From assembly GCA_009763385.1 (NCBI GenBank), contig CM019823.1, forward strand, positions 88,547,104-88,611,103: a DNA stretch of 64,000 nt, written 5' to 3'. Below the pieces are notes generated by a model. That model had not been told where the DNA came from. It was given only the letters and a program-made list of their open reading frames with translations, and did no database searches. Positions 55,001 to 64,000 of this stretch are shown here, piece by piece. The translations under genes and the position numbers were made by a program. Position 1 is the first letter of the stretch; each line of letters begins with the position of its first letter. Source of the stretch: Coix lacryma-jobi var. lacryma-jobi (lineage: Eukaryota > Streptophyta > Magnoliopsida > Poales > Poaceae).

Positions 55001-55410
55001 AAATGCTTGATCTTCAGAGTAGCTAACCTCTTCCAGATTTTGTTCCAAATATTGGTTCTCCCAGCCACAAAATGAAACAACTGAGGCCTCCCCTCTCTGA
55101 TGTTCTCTTTGCTCCTCTTCAGTATCTTGAAGCACATGGTAAGCTGACTTCAGTGAGAATTCACCCTTAGTGTTAAAATGTCATGCTACCATAACATCCA
55201 GATAACAATGAGTAGGAATTGCCAAGATATTCATAACATCCTACTCCAGTTGTTGATCCCAACGTCTAGTAGGTGGATCAATTAACTCCACTACTTTGGA
55301 TAGTAAGATAGAGACGTGGTCGCCTAGTTGTTCTAGCCTCCCCATAAATGTGAATGCTCTGGCCATCTCCCACCGTCCATATAACCCCCTTCTCCAAAGC
55401 TTTTAGGTCA
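54990..55410 (-). pseudogene. LINE ORF2 3' fragment (RT zinc-binding region)
   Basis: Minus-strand pieces in several frames resemble the C-terminal part of plant L1-type ORF2: GVIWTVGDGQSIHIYGEA near 55385-55330, HFNTKGEFSLKSAYHV near 55170-55125, and the zf-RVT-like IWKRLATLKIKHFLWTA near 55045-54990. Stops and frameshifts interrupt it. A LINE reverse transcriptase would copy its own mRNA; this fragment is inert. Confidence 0.6.
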
Positions 55411-55423
55411 CACTCCAAACTTC

Positions 55424-56063
55424 ACCACATATTCCTCCATATAGAAAATAGATGTCATTTTAGACCACAATTAGGTTAGACATTGGAAATATAAATCATG
55501 ACTAATTATTAAATTGTTGAATTAGAGATTGTAAAATCATATAATAAATTTGTCTTAAAAAGTACTTTTATAAAAATATACTATACCACTTTATAATAAA
55601 TCTATTTTTAAAAATTAAATAGTGTGAAAGTTATGTTTTAAAGATCACGTCACTGTAGAGCAACTCCAACAGTTTGCTAAAAACTCACTTGGCGAATCTA
55701 TAGTTTTGCCAAGTCACAAAACCAAATGCCAAGTGAAAAAAGAAGGGTCTTCTTCAACAGTTTACTATTTGGGCTTGACAAAAGAACTTGACATCCTATA
55801 ATTTTTGCCAAAATCATAAAATTGAGCCTCCAACAAGTTGGCAAAACTAGTTGGCAAATTGAGATACACGTGATGTCAAGTGATGGAGGACTTGATGTAT
55901 TTGGCAAGTGAAGGGGGAATTTTGCCAAGCTTGTCAAATTGTCAAGTACTTTTGCCAAGTTGGTGGAGGAGGTTTTTTATGGTTTTGGCAAAATCCTAGG
56001 ATGTTAGTGGTTTTGCCAACTGTTGGAGTTGGTCAGTATCTACTTTTGTGTAAGGAGGAAGTA
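55424..56063. mobile_element. Stowaway-like MITE with a nested insertion (tentative)
   Basis: 55424-55657 resembles a common AT-rich grass MITE: ATTCCTCCATAT at the left and ACATTGGAAATATAAATCAT inside. 56035-56063 looks like its right end (AAGGAGGAAGTA). The two parts are separated by the TIR element at 55658-56034. The call rests on remembered family resemblance. Confidence 0.4.
55658..56034. mobile_element. 377-bp TIR element, GAGCAACTCCAACAG ends
   Basis: Left end GAGCAACTCCAACAG, right end (complement) GACCAACTCCAACAG, one mismatch in 15. The interior is full of TTTGCCAA and TTGGCAAA words in both orientations. It has no coding region. The ends match those of the 1.3-kb element at 62448-63757, so both belong to one TIR group. 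The TSD is not clear. Confidence 0.6.
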
Positions 56064-56514
56064 TTGCTCATCAATTTTGCCAAAATTGGCAAGATTCCCC
56101 ATCACATCAATCTTAAAATATGTATGAAAAATTAAATGTAGGTAAAAAAATAACTAATTGTACTTTCAGTATGTACATGTCGAGACGAATCTTTGAAGTC
56201 TACGTAGTCCATATTTGGACAAAGTTTGTCAAATAACAACGAAAACGCTACAGGAAACCATCTAAACAAGGCCTATATGATATTGGTGGCCCCCAGTTGG
56301 ACAAGTACTTTAGCCCCGGTCCCCCGCGCCGAAAGGAACCAACAAGAGAGGTCTCGATTATACCCTCGCCTCATCGAGACGCCAACCCTAGCAACCGAGA
56401 GGGCGCGCGGTGTAGGTAGCGCACGGCGGCCACTGATTCGAGCAAGAGGCGGCGGCGAAGGAGGCAGCTCCTCTAGGGCGGAGTAGCGCGTCAAGGTGCT
56501 GCCCCAAGGTCGAC

Positions 56515-59500
56515 ATGGAGTACTTTCCCCGGAAGAGGAATCTGGTGAGTAGGCTGCAGGATGACCTGTTTCGGTTGCGTGCTTGGAGTTGTTAGGTTTT
56601 CCGTTCCTCGTCAATCGATGGAAATCTCGTTTATCTATCAGTCACCAAAATCTCTATTACAAAAATGAATGGGATTTGGGGTTAGGAATTAGGGGATCTA
56701 GGGTTGGAAGTTGCCTGTGACTTGCAGGCCTAGAAGGAGCTGAGGGAGGCTAGCCGGCCGGCGGTGGAGGAACCCCAGTGGGCGGGGAGGCGGCAGGGGC
56801 GTCTGGCCCTGACTGGTGCCGGGGGGAGGTTGTGGCGGCGGGGGCTCCGCGTTGGGCGTCGGTGGTTCGGCGCGACGGGGTGTATCGCGTGTTAAGATGA
56901 AAGCAGGAAGAAGAAAGAGAGAAAGGAGATCTGGGTCTGGATGGACTGTTGGATCAATGTCTAATGGTTATAGGCGGTGGGGGCTCCGCGTTGGGCGTCG
57001 GCAGTTCCGCACGGCGGGGTGTATCGCGTGTGAAGATGAAAGCAGGAAGAAGAAAGAGAGAAAAGAGATCCAGGTCTGGATGGACTGTTGGATCAATGTC
57101 TAATGGTTATAGGTGTTGGTTAAGAGAAAAACTAATTTTCAATCGATTGACACCGAGACTCTTCCTTTGCGTTTTGATACTTGGTATCCCCAAGTAGGGA
57201 GCGTTGGTCCTTATCTGATTAGCTCGCAGACAGCTTCACTTTCGATTGGTGCACGCATCGCTGGGATTTTTGGTAAAAAATGGGGGATGTTGGTTCCGTT
57301 CTTCTGCAAGTGATGCTCAAATGCGCATCTCACTGTTTCTATGAGTATGTTATTAACACTTGGTTTGACTATTAGTTTGTTCTCATGTAAATAGGAAACT
57401 GGAATGCTCTACCCTGTGGTATTAGAGAATTCGTGACTGATATTTTTTTTTAAGTCTGGTCAACCTTTTTCCAAGTCTGGTGCTAGCAAATTAGCAATTG
57501 CTATGTCAGTCGAGGAGCATGCCAGATTAGCACTAGGTTTATGGTAGTATTGGAAGATGATGAGTCAGCAACATGTTTTGGCATGCTTACTCAGAACATA
57601 TTCATTGTTGCACAACAGGTGCCTTGTTCTATTTGCTGGTTTTTTTTCTTCTTTTTATGACAGCAGTTTCTTCCTATTGGAAGCAACCGTTATGACTGTT
57701 TTTGGTAGTTGTGATTATGATTAGAATTGTGATCTTGTATTGTGGCCTTGCTATTTTGATTAATGTGTGTTTTGACTAATGGTTTGTCACTCTGTTCAGG
57801 AGGATCTGTGGCGGTCTGCTTTTCCTATTGGGACTGAGGTTTGTTCACATCCCTTTTTTTCGTAATGTGTATGTTAGTTGTGCACACTTGGACATATTAT
57901 ATAGGTTAAGCTGTACGCATTTCCTTGCCTTGAACAACTTATAGAACTTAGCTTGTCATCCGCAGTGGGAATTCATTGATAAGATAAAGGATTTCAATTG
58001 GAACTTCAAAAATTTAGAGGTATGATAGTCAAACTTAATCTTGTAAGATTTACCCCCTTTTTGAATGTTTAACTTCAGTATACAGTGATATGTGGTTGTT
58101 GTTGATGAGCAGGCAACACTAGAGGAAGGGGGGGAACTATATGGCAAGACGGTTTACTTGTTTGAAAGCACCGAGCGTAAGTAACTAAGTATACTTGGCA
58201 CTCAGCTGTTTCTAAAGTTGATTTTGCTACCGTTGATCCTTGATACATGTTTTATAATGTTGATAATATTTCAGTAATCTGTTCTAAAGTTAATTTTGCT
58301 ACCATTGATCCTTGATACATGTTTTATATAATATTGGTAATATTTCATAATCTGTAGCAAAGTAGGGTTATCTGGCCATAAATTTTCTGATGTTTGTTTT
58401 AAGTGCTATTAGTCTGGTTTAGTGAGATTCAACAGTTGTATTTGTGTATCACTTTGTATATTGTATGTAAAGTGGATTTAGTATCTGCCACCATCTTATT
58501 TCCATACTAGTTTTACACCTGTCGAATATTATTCCATACAAGTCAAATTGGCTCCTCTTGGCGTGCAGCACAACTATTGAATGTTAATGGTGAAAAGAAG
58601 ATGGTAATTGTTCCTGTTGTAGTTGCTGTAAGTTCTCATCCACTCTCTTGTCCCAGCATCTATAACACCATTATATTTACATTTTGTGTTTCAAAGCAAA
58701 ACATGTCAGTAGGGGAAAAATGTACAGCGGAGAATGGTCTTGCAGTTGTACATCTTAAGCTGAACCTTTAGCTCATGACTACATCAGATAAACAAATCAG
58801 CAGTTCTGTTTATTTTTGCATTACTTAAAAACATACCATATTAGTATATTATTGTTTATGATTTTTGTAGAATTATTAATTGCACAAGATGAAAATTTAT
58901 GTATCATCTTTTAAGCTTAGAAAGTTGCTACAAGCTTTTGAAAATAAAAGGAGTAAGAAAGTCTATTTATTTTGTCAGTTGATGTTACCAAGAGAATTAT
59001 CTTGGTAGGAGCATTTATTTCCTTCTATTGCTGTTGTTCTGTTATGATTCTGTTGTCTCTCTCTAAGATTTCCTGTTAACTTGTCAAAAATTATTTGGCT
59101 GGTGACCTTGTCTTGCTCTTCACTGATGTTTTTTACCCTAACATGCAGTATCAAATATTTTGCCATATTTGTTAATTTGATCAAATTCTTGTTTAAGGCC
59201 TATGATCTGGATGGTCTGTCTTGTTTAGCAGTTGACATGTTCAATTTTGCAGGTTGACTGTCCTTTTCCTCCATCAGATAAGATTGGCATAGATCTGGTT
59301 CAAACGGGAAAAGAAGAAATAGTACCAATGAAAGAGATGAAGATGGCATGGGTGCCTTATGTTCCTCCTGAGGACCAGTACTGTTGCGTTACTTATATCG
59401 AGCAATATTTGTTGCCTTTTGTTTTCATTGTTTATATCCCTGCTTTTCCCTCTACTTTGCAACTTATTTTGTTCACCTTGCTATTGCTTTGCCTACAGGT

Positions 59501-62008
59501 TTGGCAGGATTGGAAGTTTGAAAACAAAAATCTTCACTCTCTGTTGCACTAAGCGGAGGTGAGTTTTATGAATTTATGCTTTCAGAATTTCATGCTTCAG
59601 GTACATATTTATTTCTGTTTCTTATATGTTTCCAGGCATTTTCATTCTCATTCAATGATGTGCTATATTTCCATTACCACTAGTTACGATTACTAAATCT
59701 CACGTTTATACGTTTACAGGTCTGTGCTGAAGCAGATGAAACCTGAGAGAGCCAACAAGTTCTTCCACTGCATCCCCTGTAAGCTGAATTGGGTTTATTT
59801 TTCTAGGCCTGTATTATGGTTCTCTAGTAATACCTATTTTTTTACCCTTTTTGCTTTATGATCCTTTGAATACCCCTTACCATTCATTAGAGAGGTTCCA
59901 CTTTTGTACCTATCTTTGGCACGTGTCATGCCAAGATCATGTAAACCAAACCATCCAAAAATGTCCATAATTCTGCAGAACTGCAGCCACTATTACTTGA
60001 ATGGTTGCAATGCAATTCTTCGTCTTAAATGATGCCCCTTTCCCTAACCAAATCGTTAATTCATCGAAGTGGCAGTTGAAGAAACATGCCTAGGAACACA
60101 TGCAATGTCTTTTAAACTTGTTTTTTTAGTTGACTGGTATTCCGTTTTACAAAATCATAATGACATCATATTTAGTAACACCAGTTTGAATTATATTCTG
60201 GTTGCTTTCTAGTAATTTAATGGCACATAATATCCTGTCCTATGCGAATCTCTCTTTTATTCTCTTTTTTCTTCTGAAGGGATAAATTTCTTTCCATTTT
60301 TGGCACTTTGGTGCATATTTGCTTGGCCTTTAGTGCTGTTAGCACCTTGACGGTTAGCATCTCTAGAGCGTGCAGATTTTCAGGTCATGCTATTTTCAGA
60401 ATGTACTCAGTGGGCAGCGAGGTGGTGCCTTGTACTTATTACTGTCTAGCAAGGCAGAAAACCTAGGCAGCAGGTAATGCTATGTGGCAAGGTTGCGCCT
60501 AGTGCCTAAGAACTGCCAGGATGGAACTGTCAATCACATTCTAAGTCAACATAAGCACGAAAAGATTGCTAAGTACTCAAAATGACCCAACACTCACTAA
60601 ATCCTGTTTGGCACAATCCACTCTCAGATATGCGTGCATATCCTAGAGCTGTTCTACTAGTTGATCACTCGATTTAAATTATATGGCATTAGTTATTTTA
60701 ATGATATCATTCTCTGTAGGGTAATCTCATCGTCATGTGAACCTTGTTTAATATCTTGCAGATTACATGCCACTACATCCTCCTGAAGATGGTGACATAC
60801 TTATCAGGGTCATATATCCTCTAGATCCCCCGGTAAGCTTCCTTTAAGCGTATTATTGCTGTGATCTAGTCTGCTTTAGTCTGTGACGTGATCATCAGTC
60901 GATGAGGTCATGGTTTTTTTCCGGTACTGGTGACATGCTGCCATTGCTGTGGCTACATAAGGCAGTCTCGTGCTGTGGGGACCCCTCCTCATCTTCCATT
61001 GCTAGTATCTGAGATCATGCGCATTGCTTCCGTTTTGTCTTAAATGCTGTCACCTGTTTTGTAGTATGTTGGATGCTTGACCTAAGTTGTTGCTGTCACA
61101 ATTTGATGGTTCAAAACCCAAGTGGATGGGTGGGTTGTTTGAGGTTTCCTTCAGTTGATAATAAAGCAACAATAAAATCTGCTTAGCCTGCTTTCCACTT
61201 TGTAGTTATTGCATTTCTATTTCAAACACTATTTGCAGAAGTGCACTCGTGCATCCTAATTAAGTCTTCAGGTCTGGTTTCAAGTAGCTGTAAAATGCTC
61301 ATAGATTAATGTTTACCTTGTGCTGCTTGTTGCAGATGGTTTGTGATTTAGACTTGGGATCGGATTGTTGCGAGGTTTGTAAGGAATTTCAGTTCTATTC
61401 TGATGTACAATGCTACCTATGAAAGGACATCCATGTTGAATCATATCATGTTGCAATGCAGTTTTTTGCTCGTGAGATAGTCAAAGTTGCGGAGTTGCCG
61501 GAGGCTGACATTAAAAAAATTGAGGTCACTAATCTCTTCTTGATCAATTATTTACTCTAAAGATAGCATTGTTTCACAGCAGTAACTCCTTCCTAATTTT
61601 GTTGCCACGTTTCTTTGACAGGAATTTCTACAGGAAAAGCTTAAAGAAAAGAAAATAGAACTGGAACAGGTCCATTTAACTGAAATATTTAATTATTTTC
61701 CAAGAGATTTGATGCTTTACAATATTCAATATTCCTCAAAACTTCTGCAGGCTAAAGAAGCTATGATGAAAGCTATTGAAGATATGGACCCTAAGCAAAT
61801 AGAGGCATTTGAAAACATCAAATTTTACAAATTCTATCCTGTGAAAACCCAGGATACACCTGATGTTAACAGGGTATGAAGCTGTTTTTCTGTGCTCATT
61901 ACTTAAATGTATCTGAACCTGCAACACTAGATTTAACTTGGTATTTACTCTTGTCTGCAGTTCATGTACATCAACAAATATTATGGCAACGCACATTATC
62001 TGATGTAA
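56515..62008 (+). CDS. HIT4: HIT4-like (HEAT INTOLERANT 4) protein, 14 exons, 293 aa
   Basis: Exons: 56515-56544, 57800-57838, 57966-58019, 58113-58176, 58569-58627, 59253-59377, 59499-59558, 59720-59778, 60762-60832, 61336-61374, 61462-61524, 61622-61669, 61751-61873, 61961-62008. All introns are GT-AG and all phases join, giving 882 bases with no internal stop. Recognisable pieces are FNWNFKNLE, GKTVYLFESTE, FPPSDKIGIDLVQ, EEIVPMKEMKMAWVPYVPPE, a charged helix (residues 222-255), KFYKFYPVKTQDTPDV and a C-terminal YYGNAHYLM. This matches the plant HIT4 family. In Arabidopsis HIT4 is a nuclear chromocentre-associated protein needed for heat-induced chromatin decondensation and thermotolerance. 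The ATG is the first after an in-frame TAG. The protein lacks the long basic N-terminus of Arabidopsis HIT4. No TATA box was identified. Confidence 0.85.
56836..57113 (+). repeat. 139-bp tandem duplication in HIT4 intron 1
   Basis: Two copies (about 56836-56974 and 56975-57113) share GGGGCTCCGCGTTGGGCGTC and AAGATGAAAGCAGGAAGAAG, and end TGTCTAATGGTTATAGG. They differ at a handful of positions. Confidence 0.85.
57113..57640 (+). other. Coding-like patch in HIT4 intron 1, unrecognised
   Basis: 57113-57313 has an open frame with LPLRFDTWYPQVGSVGPYLI and SQTASLSIGARIAGIFGKKW. Further right a second frame carries QPFSKSGASKLAIAMSVEEH near 57460-57530. The composition looks like decayed protein-coding sequence, perhaps an old retrocopy or an abandoned exon. 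I do not recognise the family. Confidence 0.35.
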
Positions 62009-62447
62009 TGGTGTTCCTGATGTCACATGTTTGCTAAATTGTGATTGATTAATCTATCCAACTTGAAGAGTTCTTGTTATAGAAGTTTCTGGAAGCTGGG
62101 TAGATCAGCTTGGTGTAGTCTCTTGTTGGTCCATTAGATACAATGTTGCATCTGAACTCAGTTGTAATAGAGCTACTGTCACTTGTCTGGACAACCCTGA
62201 GCATCCCGTAGGCATCTGTACTCTCTTTGCTGTGTTTAACATCGTGAGCATGGATTATTGTGTAGTACGTCCGGTATTGGATTGAAAGGGAAAAAAAATG
62301 GATCCACGTCCGGTATAACTAACTACTATTGTGTTTTAGTAGCTGTTAGGGTGCAGAACTGCAGATTAGGTTCTTTAGGGAACGTTTTTGTCGAAGTTGA
62401 TGGTATTTGAACCAATGAAATCAGCACTCTTATATTTATTCTTATTC
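62009..62447 (+). other. HIT4 3' UTR and short intergenic stretch
   Basis: This follows the TAA at 62006-62008. There is no clear AATAAA signal and no further gene before the TIR element. Confidence 0.5.
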
Positions 62448-63757
62448 TTATTAGAGCAACTCCAGCCTAGCATGCAAATTGGACTCCTATTTTTTCCATT
62501 TACATGCTGGGCTGCAAAAAATAGAGATCTAAATTTGTTTCCAACTCCAGCCCAACACCCTATCCAACTACCAAACACACCCTATCCATCCTCTCCTTCG
62601 TCTGGCTCGTCCTGTCGTCCACCGCCGCGGGTACCGGCGGCAAGAAGGCCGGCGCCGGGCAGCCGTTCGAGCTCCACCGCACGGCGTCCGGCACGCTGCA
62701 GATCAAGTTCTCTGACGACTTCCTCCTCGCGGACGACGCCGGCAACGACGTTGAGAACGAGGCGACGACGACGAGGACGCGGCCGCGCAGAAGAAGCCGC
62801 AGCCCACCGTGTTGCTGGTGGGCGACGACCGCCTCGCCAAGGACTACGAGGACCTGGTCGGGTACGGCAAGTCCCGCCGCTGGGCGCCCAAGCTGGAGAC
62901 CATCGAGGAGGTGGTGGCGGTGCCCGCCGCCGTCGCGGGCCTCGAGTCCGCCGCCGGCGCCGCGTCCCCAGGTGCGGCAGCGCCAGGAGGAGCCGCGCAC
63001 TGCCGTTCCTCGGCCACCTGCAGCGCCGTCGCCCAGCACCATCACCGGGACGTGGCCGTGGCCAGCCCATGCCGCCGCGCCCGCTGTTGCCGCCGTCGAA
63101 GAAGCTGCCCAAGGCCGCGCCCGCCTCTGAAAGCTGCTGTCGCCGGAGCTTCGCCGGACCGGCCCGATGCGCATGCCACGAGCCGCCACAGCTCAGCCAG
63201 CCCCGCACCGGAGCCACGCGCCGAGCAAGAGCTGCCGCCGTCGGACTCGCTCTACAGGAGCAGCGCGCCGCCGTGTGGAGCAGCGTGCCACCCCACCTTG
63301 CTCGGAGCACGCACGAGCCCGAGACCGCCATTGTCGTGCGGCCTTGCTCCGCTTCCCGCTCTTCCTCTCGCCTGCACTCGACACGAGACGGGAGCGCTAG
63401 AGCCAAGCTCATTGCCGGCCACCATACACGGAGCTGAGACTGCGGCCGGCCGCTGCCCCGCACTTGGTGTCTCCGCCGAACAGCAGAACAGCAGCTTGGT
63501 AGGTGGCCTGGAGAGGGCAGGCAGCAGGGTGCAGGGCAGGAGGAAGAAGAGGTGATCCAGTTGCAGGGAGGAAGAAGAGGTGGCGTCGGGAGGGGGGGAA
63601 TAGGAGCCCCTCATTGCTGGGGTGTCAAAACCAAATTTAGGGGTTCTCCTAAAATAGGAGTTTAAATAGGAGCCTCATTGGAGTGACTTTTTTTCCTTAA
63701 GTCCCTAAAATTAAAATAGGGGCTTGTTTAGGGGCTCCACTGGAGTTGCTCTAATAA
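62448..63757. mobile_element. 1.3-kb TIR element with captured GC-rich coding-like sequence
   Basis: Perfect 18-bp inverted repeats, TTATTAGAGCAACTCCAG at 62448-62465 and its complement at 63740-63757, enclose a GC-rich core (about 62590-63560). On the plus strand the core reads, in two adjoining frames, QPFELHRTASGTLQIKFSDD and then LLVGDDRLAKDYEDLVGYGK with SRRWAPKLETIEEVV. These look like parts of one host protein with a one-base shift near 62765. After 62965 the frame becomes Pro/Ala/Arg-rich and less gene-like. No transposase is present, so it is non-autonomous and its gene content is probably acquired from a host gene that I do not recognise. The TIR may include a TA target dinucleotide. 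Confidence 0.65.
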
Positions 63758-64000
63758 GGGAAATCAACCCCTTTCTCCCAAAAAACAAAGAACCGTTTTT
63801 TCCCTTATTTTGTTTTCACTACAAACTGAGTGCTTTCAAGTGAGAGCTTTCTAATTGCAAGATCCTTTTTGCTAACAATAGTTGAGTAGACAATATTAAC
63901 AATATGGGAAGTGTGGCTGAAGAATTTTTGCGAATTCGCGGGGTCACGAGGGCTTTCCTCTCACATTCAATGCTCTTCAATTTCATTCCTTCCAGACACT
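63758..64000. other. Flanking sequence, nothing recognised
   Basis: AT-rich, with no open frame or repeat that I can support. Confidence 0.5.

Noticed and set aside
59232..59552. A 106-codon open frame covering HIT4 exon 6 and intron 6 as a separate gene
   Set aside because: It is exon 6 read through its donor site into the intron. Splicing at 59377/59499 keeps the conserved reading frame.
62560..63555. Overlapping 200-350-codon open frames taken as an intact host gene
   Set aside because: The frames sit inside a TIR element, protein-like segments change frame near 62765, and the right half is low-complexity Pro/Ala/Arg. Better read as a captured, broken fragment.

Overview
This is plant nuclear DNA, almost certainly from a grass (Poaceae, probably panicoid). 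The evidence is layers of nested LTR retrotransposons with grass-type gag and pol proteins, primer-binding sites matching the 3' end of plant tRNA-Asp, grass-type MITEs, and one intron-rich host gene with GT-AG introns. About 85% of the window is transposable-element sequence, as expected of a gene-poor, pericentromere-like region.

Left part (1-17.3 kb): a nest at least five levels deep, read from terminal motifs and target-site duplications (TSDs). An LTR remnant (family A, 16741-17263) received a Tat-lineage Ty3/gypsy element (right LTR 16002-16740, decayed gag on the minus strand). Its protease region was hit by an Athila-like gag-protease element (right end at 12351, left end outside the window). 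The LTR of that element was hit by a family-A solo LTR (4795-11804, TSD GACCT), which was hit by a family-B solo LTR (8444-10953, TSD GTGAG). A second family-B LTR (14344-15914, TSD GTGGC) interrupts the Tat gag, and a 532-bp LTR-ended insertion (1273-1804, TSD CGATC) interrupts the Athila protease.

Middle (17.3-55.4 kb): fragments of a GT61-family glycosyltransferase lie on both sides of a large nest, one of them split by a hAT-type MITE. The nest is one Athila-like element (19502-54770, TSD CCAGG) with two Tat-lineage elements of the same family inside it, in opposite orientation: 22785-36535 (minus, TSD TAGGG) and 40051-53150 (plus, TSD GCGTT). Each Tat element carries gag, protease, RT, two RNase H domains and integrase on its coding strand. 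Each also carries an antisense gene with its own TATA-like box, three exons and two positionally conserved introns. The two transcription units converge on three families of tandem repeats kept in the same order in both copies. Most frame breaks in the Tat copies fall in homopolymers. One -1 frame change, at an AAATTTC heptamer in gag, is shared by both copies.

Right part (55.4-64 kb): a Stowaway-like MITE with a nested element, then the only intact host gene. This is a 14-exon, 293-residue protein recognised as HEAT INTOLERANT 4-like (HIT4), a plant chromatin protein. It is followed by a 1.3-kb element with 18-bp perfect inverted repeats and a GC-rich interior that looks like captured coding sequence.
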